From contig JAJEKV010000791.1 of the NCBI GenBank assembly GCA_021234155.1, forward strand, positions 26,460 through 90,459: a stretch of DNA of 64,000 nt. The letters are read 5' to 3'. A model generated the notes under the pieces. It was not told the DNA's origin, made no database searches, and saw only the letters and a program-made list of their open reading frames with translations. The DNA comes from Isoetes taiwanensis (lineage: Eukaryota; Streptophyta; Lycopodiopsida; Isoetales; Isoetaceae). Position numbers and translations under genes: made by a program. Shown one piece after another: positions 55,628-64,000 of the stretch (position 1 is the stretch's first letter; every line of letters starts with the position of its first letter).

Positions 55628-55736
55628 TTGTCCCCTAGGGGCAACAAAAAGCCAGTTATAGTGGGAGGGTTTGCCCCCCTAGGGGCAACCCAAAAAAACC
55701 AGATTATAGTGAGCAAGGGTTTGCCCCTAGGGGCAA
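55628..55736. repeat. Three spaced copies of a TTGCCCCTAGGGGCAA palindrome
   Basis: Located at 55,628-55,644 (TTGTCCCCTAGGGGCAA), 55,671-55,688 (one extra C or two) and 55,721-55,736 (perfect 16-bp palindrome). Each is followed by an A-rich spacer with AGTTATAGTG or GATTATAGTG. Each copy can form a cruciform or hairpin. Confidence 0.9.
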
Positions 55737-56029
55737 GCAAAAAAAAAAAACAAATTATTTTGGTAATTTCCCAAAACAATTCAGAGCAATGAGTAAATCA
55801 ATGTACATTTGGAAAGGATATTTCTGCCAAATGGCAAGGGCCAAATTGAGGCCGATAGTCAAGCTGCAACAACAGGCATGGTTGGTGCGGGAATTTGGAA
55901 ATAAATAAAATGCTTTCTTTGAGCCCGCCATAACATACTTAGCTTCTGGCACCCGCAGAAGCTCGGCTGGCGATCCATTCCGGGCTCCGCCAAGCTCGGC
56001 TATAGCAATGGCCTTCCCTTCTGCTGCTT

Positions 56030-57559
56030 CACTCCCCGCTGCAGCACACAATCTTCATCTTCGGCGATTCCCTCACAGACGTCGGCAACAATAATTATAT
56101 TAATTCTCTGGCCCAAGGCTGACACGTCCGGGGTTAACAGGAATCGATTTTGAAAATGGTGCCCGTCTGAGGTCGCTACTTGCAATGGCCGAACTGTTTC
56201 CTGATATTATTGGTAATATATCAGTTTTATTTTGCCTACAGCATGAGATCTAATGGTTGTATATTTAACTTTTGTTTTCTATTTATTAGGAAATCTGATC
56301 GGTGCCAAATACTCTCCTCCTCCATATCTCGCTCCTAATACCACCGGAAAAATCTTGCTTAATGGAGTGAACTGTAAAATATGGAGCTGGTGGTATATTA
56401 GACACCTCAGGGAGCAAACTATGTATTTTCTTTTTTCTTGGTGCAATTTAAATCTCTGTGTTCGTCGTTTAAGTATCTTTTTATATGATGTTTTGTATGA
56501 TATGTTCTAGGTTTTCTCGCCTTTCTTTCAATGATCAGCTGAAATACTTCAAGTACTTTACAAAGCTTGGTTTGATCTGGTTGGGGAGGCAGCAGCCACA
56601 GATTTGATTCAGAAAGCGGTCTATTTTGTTGGATTTGGAAGCAACGACTACATCAACAACTATTTTCTTCCATTCTCCAAACACCGCGTCTACATACAAT
56701 ACTTCAAGCTTTGAAAATCTTCTAATTTCACCTTGGAAAGGCAAACCGTGGCAATGCTTTCTACAATCCGTAATCTCTGTTTCTTAATGCATGTTGGGAG
56801 CAGTTTTGTCAAATTCAAACTCACGTAGCATAAGACTGTTTTTATACTTTTTCGGCAGGATATTATCTTTTTTATATTTTCTTTTACACCTTTTCTACTC
56901 GCTCATTATCTCTCTGTGTTTCTTAAAATGCAAATCCAAAAACTGTTCAAAACTGTTTCTGTTTGGCAGGATCTGTATGATCAAAAGGGGGAAAAGATAG
57001 TAGTATTTGGAGTTGGTCCATTGGGTTTTGCATACCATCAGAGGGTGAAAGACAGTTCTGTGCTCCATTGTGGTGAATGATCAAGTGATCAAATTTAACA
57101 ACAGAACAGAGGAATTAATCAACAATCTAAATACCAAATACGCAGATGCAAAGGTGTTATATGCTGAATTCATACGACGTGGTGATGGACATACTTAACA
57201 ACCCATCAACATATAGTGGCACAAAACAGAGAAACGGCAATAAGGTTCTGTATTGGTTTACAGGCTTACGGGTTTAGATGAGCTAAGAAATTTAAGCAAA
57301 AGGAGAAAAATTTTTTACATGAACTGGGTTTGTTTACCCAGGTTTAAAGGTTACTGATAGAGGGATGTGGCCTTGGACGACTTAATGGGCTCTTATCATG
57401 TATGCCTATTTCAAATCTGTGCAATAACAGGAAGAATACATTTTGGGACCCCTTCCATCCAACTGATGCTGCTAACCTTATCCTCGCCAATCAGTTCTTA
57501 ATGGATCTCTGGATTACATTAGACCTATGAATATCAGCCTTCTCGTATCTGCTTCTTAG
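56030..57559 (+). pseudogene. GDSL esterase/lipase pseudogene with introns
   Basis: All five exons of a plant GDSL lipase can be followed in order, so this is a duplicated or abandoned gene and not a retrocopy. Exon 1 (about 56,030-56,212): IFIFGDSLTDVGNNNYINSL with the catalytic Ser, and GIDFENGA after a stop (TGA). Exon 2 (56,290-about 56,415): GNLIGAKYSPPPYLAPNTTG, NGVN, then a frameshift through the block II Gly region. Exon 3 (56,511-about 56,747): QLKYF, ATDLIQKAVYFVGFGSNDYI with the block III Asn. Exon 4 (56,970-about 57,225): DLYDQKGEKIVVFGVGPLGF, then NDQVIKFNNRTEELINNLNT. Exon 5 (57,342-57,559): WDPFHPTDAANLILANQF with the catalytic Asp/His pair, SLDYIRPMNIS and a stop. At least four frame changes and several in-frame stops preclude a product. 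Intact members are secreted hydrolases of about 350-370 residues; here even the start and signal peptide are shifted out of frame. Confidence 0.92.
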
Positions 57560-59399
57560 TCAAGGATTGTTTTGTTGGTGGTGGCTGTCTAACTTATTCT
57601 ATTTATTATGGACTCTTTGTCCAACGGAAAAAAAAAAAAAAAAAGGGGGAGGGACCTCAAGGGAAATGAACTTTTTGGGTGTAACTAACTATCTGGGTAT
57701 AGCATTAGCTAATGGAAATGTGCTTAAGAAGATTCACAATCTTGCAATTTGAATTTGTTAAAAGTGTGTAAGTAGTTTAGGGAACTTATGACAGGACCAC
57801 TAAATTTTGTAAAGTAGAGGGGCATAGAGCAATACACAATCGCCATTGTTGAATGCATTGTGAAACACAATAAATTGCATAGAAAACTTTTAACCATGGT
57901 CCAACCGAGGTCAATTTAGCCATGTTTGCCTATGTTGTCCACACTGGATTTAACTTCTATGGCCACGTTGGTAATGGCTGATGCAAGTTGCTAGCAATGT
58001 TCCAGTTATTTGGCTGCTTTCCCGCAAATGTGTTGCCGTGCATATGTTGCGGTTTTGTCGGCGCACTGATAAAAGACTTAAGTAATCCTAGATTACTAAA
58101 GCTTTTTTATGTTTGGCGTTGGTACATTAAATTAGGGCATTATTAACAATTTCCCAGCGCAAAAACAGAACGCCTAAAACAAAGCATTACATTGGCCACT
58201 CATACATTAATTCGGAAATGAAGCATGATATGTTGGGAAAGCATTGTTTTCACCTCTCATTTCCGCTTTTTATTAATGGAGTTTATTGAGAAATCTAAAC
58301 TAATACATGTACGGAAGTAGTGCTTGAGATCCACCATTTGCATATGAATACATATTATAAATAAAGCCAAGATATACTACATCATGTTATTTTAACTTCC
58401 ATTTCTTCAATATAAACCTAATGGACATCCAAAATCTTGCCAAAAAAGGAGTTTAAGTTTCCGGCCTGCAAAATTTAATCATATCCTTGTCTTTAAATTG
58501 ACATTGAGTCCAAATTGAAGATTGATTTTAGCGTCTCTGAGAGATCAAAGGTCCTATGTATTCTCTATCACTAAAATGTTATTGCCATAAAGGCGAACAT
58601 AAATTAGAATTTGAGTGATCTCCAAATAAGCGTGGAATGTTCATATAGCCAGAAAGGGTTGCGAGGGGGCAAAATGGGGTTAGTCGGACTCTAGCGGTGA
58701 GTAATGCAAATATTTAGAGATGATTAATGGCGGTAGTTTTGTTATCTTAAGCATGAACCCATTTGCTCCTTTATTGGAGAAAGAGGCCACAAATTGCGGA
58801 TTTTTGTTGCCTTCAATGCGACGAGGCTTAGAGGCATGCTTTGGAGGCAGCGATCATCGATTACCCGGCAATCACAAAGCGTACAATCTCAAAAGGCTCG
58901 TCAACATCGGTGTATGCATTAGAATTTAGGCAATTCTTTGCCAATCTGATGGGATGATGTTGCACTACAAAATTTTGCTTTCGGAGAATGGGTTTGAGGA
59001 TGTTAAAAATATATTGTTATCTGAAAGACCTTGGACTTTAGAAAAGCCATCAAATTTCGGTCCGGTTGCCGATCATTGGCTCTGCTTAGGGTAAAGTAGG
59101 CAAAAAGGCGTATCCATGTCTTTCCAATCTCCACACTTTTTGTTGCTACGTTTTGCCGGTCCCATCTGTAGAATCAGTGGTGAGGGCTGAGCCTATCACG
59201 AGATGATTTGGTCAGGGGCCCTTATACTGCTTGCCCGAGAAGCGGTGTCCGAGAGAGAGAGAGGCCCCAATCTTTGCACTCTCTTTGAAAAAGATAGTCG
59301 GTATTTAGCATGGATGTCACGGAAGCGCCATCGGTCGAAAAACTCAATTGGGGTCAGATTGGTAGGAATCTCTCTCATCGGTGAGCACGCCATTTTCTC
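57560..59399. other. No gene recognised; 5' limit of chromovirus copy B unclear
   Basis: An A-run (about 57,629-57,643) and AT-rich spacer. From about 58,700 the base composition becomes richer in GC and may already be gag/leader DNA of the chromovirus that follows, but I cannot identify a gag motif. Confidence 0.4.
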
Positions 59400-62300
59400 G
59401 GACTCCTTCCCTTGCGGCTTCGACACAGTTTATCCCCATGGATAAGATTCATTGGGATTTTTTTATCCATATATCATTAGAATCACGAGGTTGGATGGTT
59501 AGAAAGCATTGGAAGCAACGGTGTGGTGCAAATGGGCACGCTTTATGGATAGTCGTTCGCCATTAATTATCCCTAGGGAGGAAGATTTGAGCATCCCAAT
59601 TACGTACCGGTGTGATTGATGAGGTGGGCTGAGATCTCCTGCATTAGTCGGAATGTCGCGCACCTCTTGAGTTTTCTTGGGGGCTTCTTATGGGTTTCTT
59701 CAATGTCATGGCTAACCCACATGCATCGGTGAGTCTTGGGTGCACTTACGGCACCGAGCTATACAACCCACAGGGTGATTGGCATAATGATCTTTTCGGT
59801 TTGGTTTTAGTTCCGGTCCATCTGCCAGTTGACCTCACGCAGCATCACCCGGTCCATGCGGTGAGTGGGCTCGATTAGATCGCTACGTTCTTGTTTACCT
59901 TCACATGCGATTCGCATAACGATATGCTCGGTTCGTAATGCCGGTGACCATGGTTTGGATGATGATACGGCTCAGGTTCTTGCTCTAATTCGCCCTGGTT
60001 CGCGTTTCGGTTTATGCGAAAACAAAACTCTCGGCTTCTTCCGCCCTCGGCTCCATGTCTCAAAGATCTCTCTTCGCAGTTGCTTATCCAGATCACGGTA
60101 GGCAAGATCAGTTCAGCATTTGCAATCAAGTTCATCGCCGACTAGCCACGCTTCAGTAATGTCACCTTACATCCCTTCGATAGAGTAAAAGGATTTATGG
60201 CGACGTTTTGATAAAGGTCAAAGCCGGTAAGCTTAAGGGCATCATCCATAAGCTGCCCCAGTCTTAGCCAGGACAACCCATCATATAGCCCTATATGGCT
60301 TCATAGCAATTGGAGACTTTGTGGATTATATCAAGGAATCTTGTGGCTGGATTTTTTCGACTTCGGTGATCCTGCTTGAGGCTTGCTATCTTCTTTGTTT
60401 CCAAGAAGGTTCTTTCGCGATTTAGTTTGTGATTATCATGGCATCAACAAGATCACTTGTGCATAATGCGGTGTTCTCTCTCTCGGTCGAGTTATTGGCG
60501 ATTACAAAGTACGATACTTTACCAAAATGGAGTCAAGCCCCAGGTGCTATAATCTGGATCCGAGGAGAAGGGTGTTGATAGGTGCAAGACAACCTTCCGA
60601 ACTGGTGGTCATTTGAATAGCCGTCTACCCCTGACCTTACAATGCTCAGTGGTCTTTGGAAATCTTGGCCCTACTTTTTGGGAGTTTTTGGATCTTTATG
60701 ATCATCTATCACGGATAATGCGGTTTTATTAGAAGGCTTTGTGGGTGAAGCATGAAGAACATGTCGGGAAGGTTCTTATGAGAAGTTGAGGAACATGGAC
60801 TTTATGCTAGGCTGGAGATGTCGATACTTGAGGATGATGTTGGAAGGTTTCTTGACTACATCACACCTGAGGGGTGTTTTTCATGGATCTAGAAGGTTAG
60901 CATTCTTTGATTAGAAAATATCTTCCTCTGATTAAGATGTGCAAGTGCATCCTAGGGTTTTACCAATTTTATTCTTTAGGCCATGAGAACTATTCGGAGA
61001 TTGTCTTGCCTTTGACATGTCTCACAGGAAGGTGACAGGTGGACAATTGAAAGCATGAGAATCAACGTTCATCACTTTGAAGCATGCCTTTAGCAACACC
61101 TATTTATTATTCTTGCGGGATGTAGCGTTCTTATATTCTGAAGGCGATGCATCAATTTTTGCTCTTAAGGGCTTATCTTATTTAGAGGATAATCATAAAC
61201 TACTCTTATTCGCCTATCATTCTCGAAAGTTCGAACGCTGAGATTAACTATTCTATTTATGATAAGGAATTTTAGGTCGTTGACTCTTTTCGAGTGAAGA
61301 GCGATTTCTTGAAAAGTTCTCCTCATAAGATAGTACTCCTGAGACCATGCAGCACGGAATATTTTGATTCACGCTTTCCGGTTCTTAATGGAGTCATGGG
61401 GCTCGATTAGCTACGAGGTGCTATCGTTTTGATTTTGTCATCCAAATTTTGGCTGGCACCTTCAAGAAACCGGATGCTACCATGGCAGTCCTATTTCCGA
61501 GGCCTTCATTTGGAGGCTAGCATTTGATCAACAATCCACCGCGGAGTTATTCCTGGGGCACGATCATTTCCAGCTTATGGTCATCACCTTGTTGAGAGAT
61601 ATATTGATACATGGTGTTGGAGTGCGGGGCATCTTTTTATCCTTTGAGTGCGGGGATGTATTTTTCATCTTGGCTCAACTCGTCTTCAGATCAAATGCGG
61701 TTGGACTAGGATCATTTGGCCCAACAAGATGGACTTACGTATATTCGGATGGTGCTTTCCGGGACTTCAAAATCACTAATCTTGTCCTTGATTCACCTCG
61801 CCATCCATTTTGGGATTGCCAAGACTCTGGCGGTGCTCTTAGATTATTGGTGGTCGGGTCATTGCACTATTGAGACTTTTGTATGCTCATGAGATATTTT
61901 GCTCGTGCAAAACTCCCAAACCACCGTCCACATAGTGTTTCAGTTTTACCCGTTCCAGCGGTCGGTATTTACCGATTGGTTGTTGCTTTGAACTTCCATT
62001 CTCCCAAAGTACCATCACTTGTTGTCGTTGTAGTTTTCCAAGATGGCATATTTTACATTCGCTGCGGCACTTCTACTATATCTCGGTGAAGCCACAATTT
62101 GTTCTCTTGCTTCAAAGATGATTCAACTCGGCTCCATGGCTTACAGATACCATTGTGGTGTTGCTATTTAGTTTGTTGCCGCTTTTTGGAGCATATTTTG
62201 CAACTCTTGCATGTGGAGCGTTAAACTCTCTTTGGACATCACCGGAGATAGCGGTAGAGTGTAGTGCACTAATCAAACACGGGTATTTGCGATGCTTCAT

Positions 62301-62829
62301 CAATTATATGCGGGATGGTGGTTTGATTGACTGGTGGAATTTGCTTACAATAATTACATGTCGATGCTTTAAGGCGGACAAGTTCTTGCTTTATTAATTT
62401 TGGCATTACCATCCCGGTGTTATTTCATTGCTTTTTAGGCCGATTGATCAATCCGGTCTTAGAGACTGACCGAGAAGCTGCTTATGCTCATAATGATCTT
62501 CAATACTATACTCCCCTCGAGGCCAAACACGTTATCGTTATCATACTCGACACCACCAAGATGCTCCTCCTTTGCGGTTGGTGATTTTGTTCGGCTCTTG
62601 CGTTTAGGTTTTTCGTCTTCGTCCATACTATAACAAGCTCAACTGTTTCGGAGGTCCCTATCGGATCATTGAATGATTTGGTGAAAATTTGCTTTCCGTG
62701 CGGAGCTTTAGCGGAAATCGGTTCAACATAGTGGTGTTCCCGCATTATCTTTATTTGGAATCTACTTGCGAATTCATTCCGAGTGCTATCTCCACCAGTA
62801 TTAGTAAGTGATAATCATAGAAGTTTGAT

Positions 62830-63005
62830 GTTTGAGAGATTCTGGACTTCAAGTTTCTTCGTCGGCGATTGTACTTAGTAGTGGGTGGAAAAGGATACTC
62901 TTCAAATTGATAGAATGTCACAGAACTGTAGAATACGACCTTTAATGCTCGATAAAATTGTGGAGTTTCACTTAAAGTTTGATTTTCAGGCCCCAACTCA
63001 GGGAC
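62830..63005 (+). pseudogene. Chromodomain at integrase C-terminus
   Basis: EILDFKFLRRRLYLVV, then GGKGYSSN and NARKIVEFHLKFDFQAP follow the chromodomain order: EILD strand, YLVKWKGY core, helix with EFH. The core Trp of the usual WKGY is replaced in this frame and two stops interrupt the middle. Its position directly before the polypurine tract is diagnostic of chromoviruses. Confidence 0.75.
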
Positions 63006-63218
63006 GTGCAGAGTGGGGATGGTCAATGACATTCATATGGATATTATTATGAATATTATACTGCATTATATACAAAGATGGTGGAGTCACATATGCAAGA
63101 ATAGTTGCACAAGGCAAGGTTGTTTGACAGCCTGGTTAGAGTCACACACCTTGCCAAGTGCACTACAATACTGTTAAGACATTCCCACATCTTTTATGGG
63201 AGTTGTTTCCAGGGAGGG

Positions 63219-63236
63219 TTCTAGAATATTCTAGAA
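63219..63236. promoter_or_regulatory. Perfect heat-shock element in LTR of copy B
   Basis: The same TTCTAGAATATTCTAGAA as in copy A, within a 22-bp perfect palindrome (63,217-63,238), about 70 bp upstream of the TATA box at 63,307. Surrounding U3 sequence has diverged considerably between the two LTRs, whereas this site is identical. Confidence 0.85.
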
Positions 63237-63304
63237 CCTATGCATCTTGGCACTGGCATGATCTCATCCATTGGAATGGGCGCAATCCCACGACCATTAG
63301 CCTA

Positions 63305-63313
63305 GATATATAG
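63305..63313 (+). promoter_or_regulatory. TATA box of LTR copy B
   Basis: CCTAGATATATAGGGGCACC, with the transcript leader expected about 30 bp downstream (CTTGTCAAACATTC region). Confidence 0.7.
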
Positions 63314-63490
63314 GGGCACCTCCCCTTCTTGTCAAACATTCGGCTTGGCCGGGTCTAGGCATCGTCTGCGTATTCTGCTTGCTTCGGGCCATTGTACTCT
63401 TGATTCTTGTTCATATATTAGATTCTTACCCGATCTTAGCATATTTTCTCTTCTTGTATATTTTTCCAAGTATTTTCCTTGACTGCGTGG

Positions 63491-64000
63491 TTCATGACAA
63501 AATTCGTCATTGTAGTAGAGATGAGTCCTGAACTGTCTTTGCAATAGGTGGAAGTGGGATCTGTATACTTGGTCCAATTGAATTTGATAGACAATAAGCA
63601 TGCAAAGTGAGGAATGCCCATTCTTTGGAAGCGGGGTGGTCTTGCACATGAATGACATAAACACATAAAGCGGATAAGTGGTCTACATTGTTTGCTACAT
63701 GTAAAAATACGGCATCCATCAATAGAACTTATTTGTAATGTTTCATTCATCTGGTGGTTCTGAATGGTATAGAGTAGGTACACACATCTGAGCTACCAAA
63801 AATGAAAATATAGAATATTCGGTTATAACTCCCTGGACTAAATAAAATTTTCTGAGATCTTTGGCTAGTGTACCTGCCGCCCGATTTATCGCCGGGATTA
63901 AAGACCCATGCTTCGGGTTTTGGAGGAAAACCAAGCTAAAATCTCGGCCAAGGGGGGCTTGGGCAACGCAAAGATGCTAAATAATTTCACACAAAAAAAA
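63491..64000. other. No gene recognised
   Basis: Overlapping short minus-strand frames (63,332-63,934) lie partly over the LTR and show no domain. The window ends in a short A-run. Confidence 0.5.

Larger units (their letters stand above)
59400..63490 (+). mobile_element. Ty3/Gypsy chromovirus copy B, 5'-truncated, with 3' LTR
   Basis: Pol fragments appear in Gypsy order on +. RT (about 60,370-61,000): YHGINKITC, EEHVGKVLMRS, LGFYQFYSLGHENYSEIVLP. RNase H and connection (about 61,080-61,480): FAYHSRKFE, EINYSIYDKEF, SSPHKI. Integrase (about 61,880-62,750): AKLPNHRPHS, LVVVVVFQDG, YLRCFINYMRDGG, EFAYNNYM, PLEAKHV. Chromodomain (62,830-63,005): EILDFKFLRRRLYLVV, KGYSS, EFHLKFDF. A purine stretch (AGAGTGGGGATGG, about 63,010-63,023) precedes the LTR (about 63,025-63,490). 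Frameshifts and stops are everywhere, and the RT YxDD box is damaged (LYDH in place of Y-x-D-D near 60,690). No 5' LTR is found upstream. The chromodomain, which in active chromoviruses targets integration to heterochromatin marks, identifies the lineage. Confidence 0.88.
63025..63490 (+). repeat. 3' LTR of chromovirus copy B
   Basis: Homologous, in opposite orientation, to about 54,500-54,000. Homology begins near CATTCATATGGATATT and fades after AGTATTTTCCTT. The TG..CA ends are not certain. Confidence 0.75.

Overview
This window looks like nuclear DNA of a land plant with a large, repeat-rich genome. The evidence is spliceosomal introns with GT/AG borders, plant-type retrotransposons of the L1-LINE, Ty1/Copia and Ty3/Gypsy chromovirus types, a plant GDSL-lipase pseudogene with its introns, and a gene of the LpxB-like family shared by cyanobacteria and plastid-bearing eukaryotes. 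The repeat load would suit a gymnosperm, fern or similar genome, but the sequence does not fix the taxon. I see no bacterial operons, no rRNA or tRNA genes and no CRISPR array. I found no fully intact protein-coding gene; nearly all recognisable coding sequence carries stops or frameshifts.

Layout. 1-2,700 (-): decayed LINE. 3,074-5,238 (+): a structurally complete 2.17-kb non-autonomous LTR element with 5-bp target duplication, primer-binding site and polypurine tract. 10,166-12,642 (-): seven exons of an LpxB-like gene with a frameshifted exon 2 and no visible 3' exons. About 13,390-14,580, 24,450-25,900 and 33,000-34,400 (last one inverted): three copies of one long GC-rich repeat, probably solo LTRs. 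14,600-17,050: a second LTR-like pair around a non-autonomous interior. 19,100-19,760: Gypsy integrase fragment, followed by a 0.95-kb pyrimidine-biased tract. 26,500-32,606 (-): a full-length 6.1-kb L1-type LINE with poly(A) and a 12-bp target duplication. About 34,600-36,050: front end of a Copia element (primer-binding site and gag), running into a 1.07-kb 19-bp minisatellite. 37,809-38,650 and 39,000-40,640: tandem satellite-like duplications. 42,600-48,350: degenerate A/C- or T/G-rich arrays, short duplications and a Gypsy protease fragment. 52,970-54,500 (-) and about 59,400-63,490 (+): two Gypsy chromovirus copies in opposite orientation, with a GDSL-lipase pseudogene (56,030-57,559) between them.

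The most interesting signal is in the two chromovirus LTRs. Both keep a perfect four-unit heat-shock element (TTCnnGAAnnTTCnnGAA) about 70 bp upstream of a TATA box although the coding regions are decayed, which suggests a heat-responsive retrotransposon family comparable in principle to the Arabidopsis Copia element ONSEN. Other notable items are the 19-bp minisatellite whose alternating units form potential hairpins, the 8-bp slippage deletion in the LpxB-like gene, and an unusual density of local tandem duplications (18 to 350 bp) across the window.
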